Shown piece after piece: positions 7,029 through 7,303 of a DNA stretch of 7,303 bases (the first letter of the stretch is position 1; each line of letters opens with the position of its first letter). The notes under the pieces were generated by a model. That model did not search any database. It saw only the letters and a program-made list of their open reading frames with translations, and was not told where the DNA came from. Both the position numbers and the translations under genes were made by a program. The stretch lies in the NCBI GenBank assembly GCA_902399975.1, contig CABOHA010000001.1, positions 1 to 7,303 of the forward strand, given 5' to 3'. The DNA comes from Coriobacteriaceae bacterium (GTDB lineage: Bacteria > Actinomycetota > Coriobacteriia > Coriobacteriales > Coriobacteriaceae).

Positions 7029-7181
7029 TCCCCGGCGCTGCCCGGGCGCCAACGGCCGCATATGAACTTTCCTGCTCTACAGTCCTGCTCACGACGGAGG
7101 CCACATTAAGTGGCCTCCTGTTCGTGCGGAACTCGCGATAAAGTTCATATGCGGCCGTTGGCGCCCGGGCAGCGCCGGGGA
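7029..7181. repeat. Perfect 42-bp inverted repeat around a 69-nt centre
   Basis: 7029-7070 and 7140-7181 are exact reverse complements over all 42 bases. After AAAGG/CCTTT the outward match resumes if a 5-nt bulge (TGCGA, 7024-7028) is allowed on the left. The left arm begins 15 nt after the tsaD stop. In RNA this would form a long, very stable stem, a possible RNase III target and transcription barrier. No T-run follows the right arm (CCTTTCTG), so it is not a classic intrinsic terminator. No transposase gene is present, and I see no clear target-site duplication outside the arms. A non-autonomous mobile repeat or a dispersed intergenic repeat is possible. Confidence 0.93.
7090..7126. terminator. 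Hairpin at the centre of the inverted repeat, possible operon terminator
   Basis: GGAGGCCAC at 7096-7104 pairs perfectly with GTGGCCTCC at 7110-7118 around an ATTAA loop. After a small internal loop (7095 against 7119-7121), CACGA at 7090-7094 pairs with TCGTG at 7122-7126. The stem is terminator-like and is placed where the operon should end, but only TGTTCGT follows, so release would be weak or depend on other factors. The near-symmetry allows the same fold on either strand. It sits exactly between the 42-bp arms, giving a nested hairpin. Confidence 0.5.
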
Positions 7182-7269
7182 CCTTTCTGTATCGATATAG
7201 CTTCTGAGCTGGATCGGCGTCGACAACGTCCAGCAAGGTTAACAAGCCAGCGTCGAATTTCCGGCGTGC
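7182..7269 (-). other. Diverged inverted copy resembling the end of tsaD, non-functional as a gene
   Basis: Read on the bottom strand, this DNA translates to ARRKFDAG, five further residues, then DVVDADP. The TsaD C-terminus (residues 772-790) reads ARRKFDRG, four further residues, then DVDADP. The phase is kept apart from one codon. The copy has no stop at the position equivalent to the TsaD stop; its frame stays open into the 42-bp arm. I treat it as a relic or as part of a repeat element, not as an active gene. The remaining bases 7270-7303 show nothing I can name. One bottom-strand frame entering from outside stops in this area, but no product is recognisable. Confidence 0.55.
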
Positions 7270-7303
7270 TTTAGCTGAAAGAAAAGATGGCATGCGGAGC
7301 TTT

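Larger units (their letters stand above)
6943..7269. repeat. Large imperfect palindrome spanning the tsaD 3' end and downstream DNA
   Basis: The left half (6943-7070) and right half (7140-7269) are inverted relatives of each other. The inner 42 bp of each half are identical. Outside them, + strand 6943-6960 matches the bottom strand of 7252-7269 at 16 of 18 bases, and 6986-6998 matches the bottom strand of 7211-7223 at 12 of 13. AAAGG at 7019-7023 matches CCTTT at 7182-7186. The blocks are colinear: gaps between the two outer blocks are 25 and 28 nt, and from the inner of these to the perfect arm 30 and 29 nt. Between the blocks similarity is low. The left outer part is tsaD coding sequence. 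The symmetry is seen directly; its origin is inferred. Confidence 0.75.

Noticed and set aside
7029..7181. Insertion sequence with terminal inverted repeats
   Set aside because: The interval is only 153 bp, has no transposase and shows no convincing flanking target duplication. A non-autonomous element remains possible, but a full IS does not.
7029..7181. CRISPR repeat unit
   Set aside because: There are only two inverted arms, no direct repeats with regular spacers, and no cas gene in the window.
5989..7293. Long bottom-strand open frame opposite tsaD
   Set aside because: It runs antisense through the well-supported TsaD domain, and in GC-rich DNA such shadow frames are common. Only its first part, opposite 7182-7269, has meaning, as the inverted tsaD-like copy.

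Overview
The window looks like chromosomal housekeeping DNA from a moderately GC-rich actinobacterium. The best guess is class Coriobacteriia, near Collinsella. That guess rests on the gene order and on a three-domain TsaB-RimI-TsaD fusion; it is an inference, since no rRNA or other decisive marker is present.

Layout. Positions 1-81 hold the tail of an upstream transcription unit, ending in a strong intrinsic terminator (stem 52-75, T-run 76-81). Positions 82-190 hold the likely promoter region. From 191 to 7014 six genes lie on the + strand as one tight operon, with gaps of 0, 2, 8 and 12 nt and one 14-nt overlap. They are acpS (holo-ACP synthase with an unusual C-terminal tail), nnr (bifunctional NAD(P)HX epimerase/dehydratase), alr (alanine racemase), udg (family 4 Fe-S uracil-DNA glycosylase), tsaE (t6A ATPase) and a 794-residue TsaB-RimI-TsaD fusion.

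How the genes fit together. TsaE and the fusion supply three of the four bacterial proteins needed for the t6A37 tRNA modification; the threonylcarbamoyl-AMP synthase (TsaC/TsaC2) is not in the window. The RimI domain would acetylate ribosomal protein S18. AcpS activates acyl carrier protein, Nnr repairs damaged NAD(P)H, Alr makes D-alanine for the wall, and Udg removes uracil from DNA. The operon is a set of growth-linked and repair functions rather than one pathway.

The most unusual part is the 289 bases after tsaD. A perfect 42-bp inverted repeat (7029-7070 and 7140-7181) flanks a 69-nt centre that carries its own hairpin. The symmetry continues outward imperfectly: bottom-strand sequence at 7182-7269 resembles the last ~70 bases of tsaD coding sequence, in order and at matching distances, so the whole forms an imperfect palindrome of roughly 6943-7269. 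This could be an inverted duplication of the tsaD 3' end or a repeat element with that ancestry. It is the main candidate for something undescribed here. I see no CRISPR array, phage gene, transposase, tRNA or rRNA.
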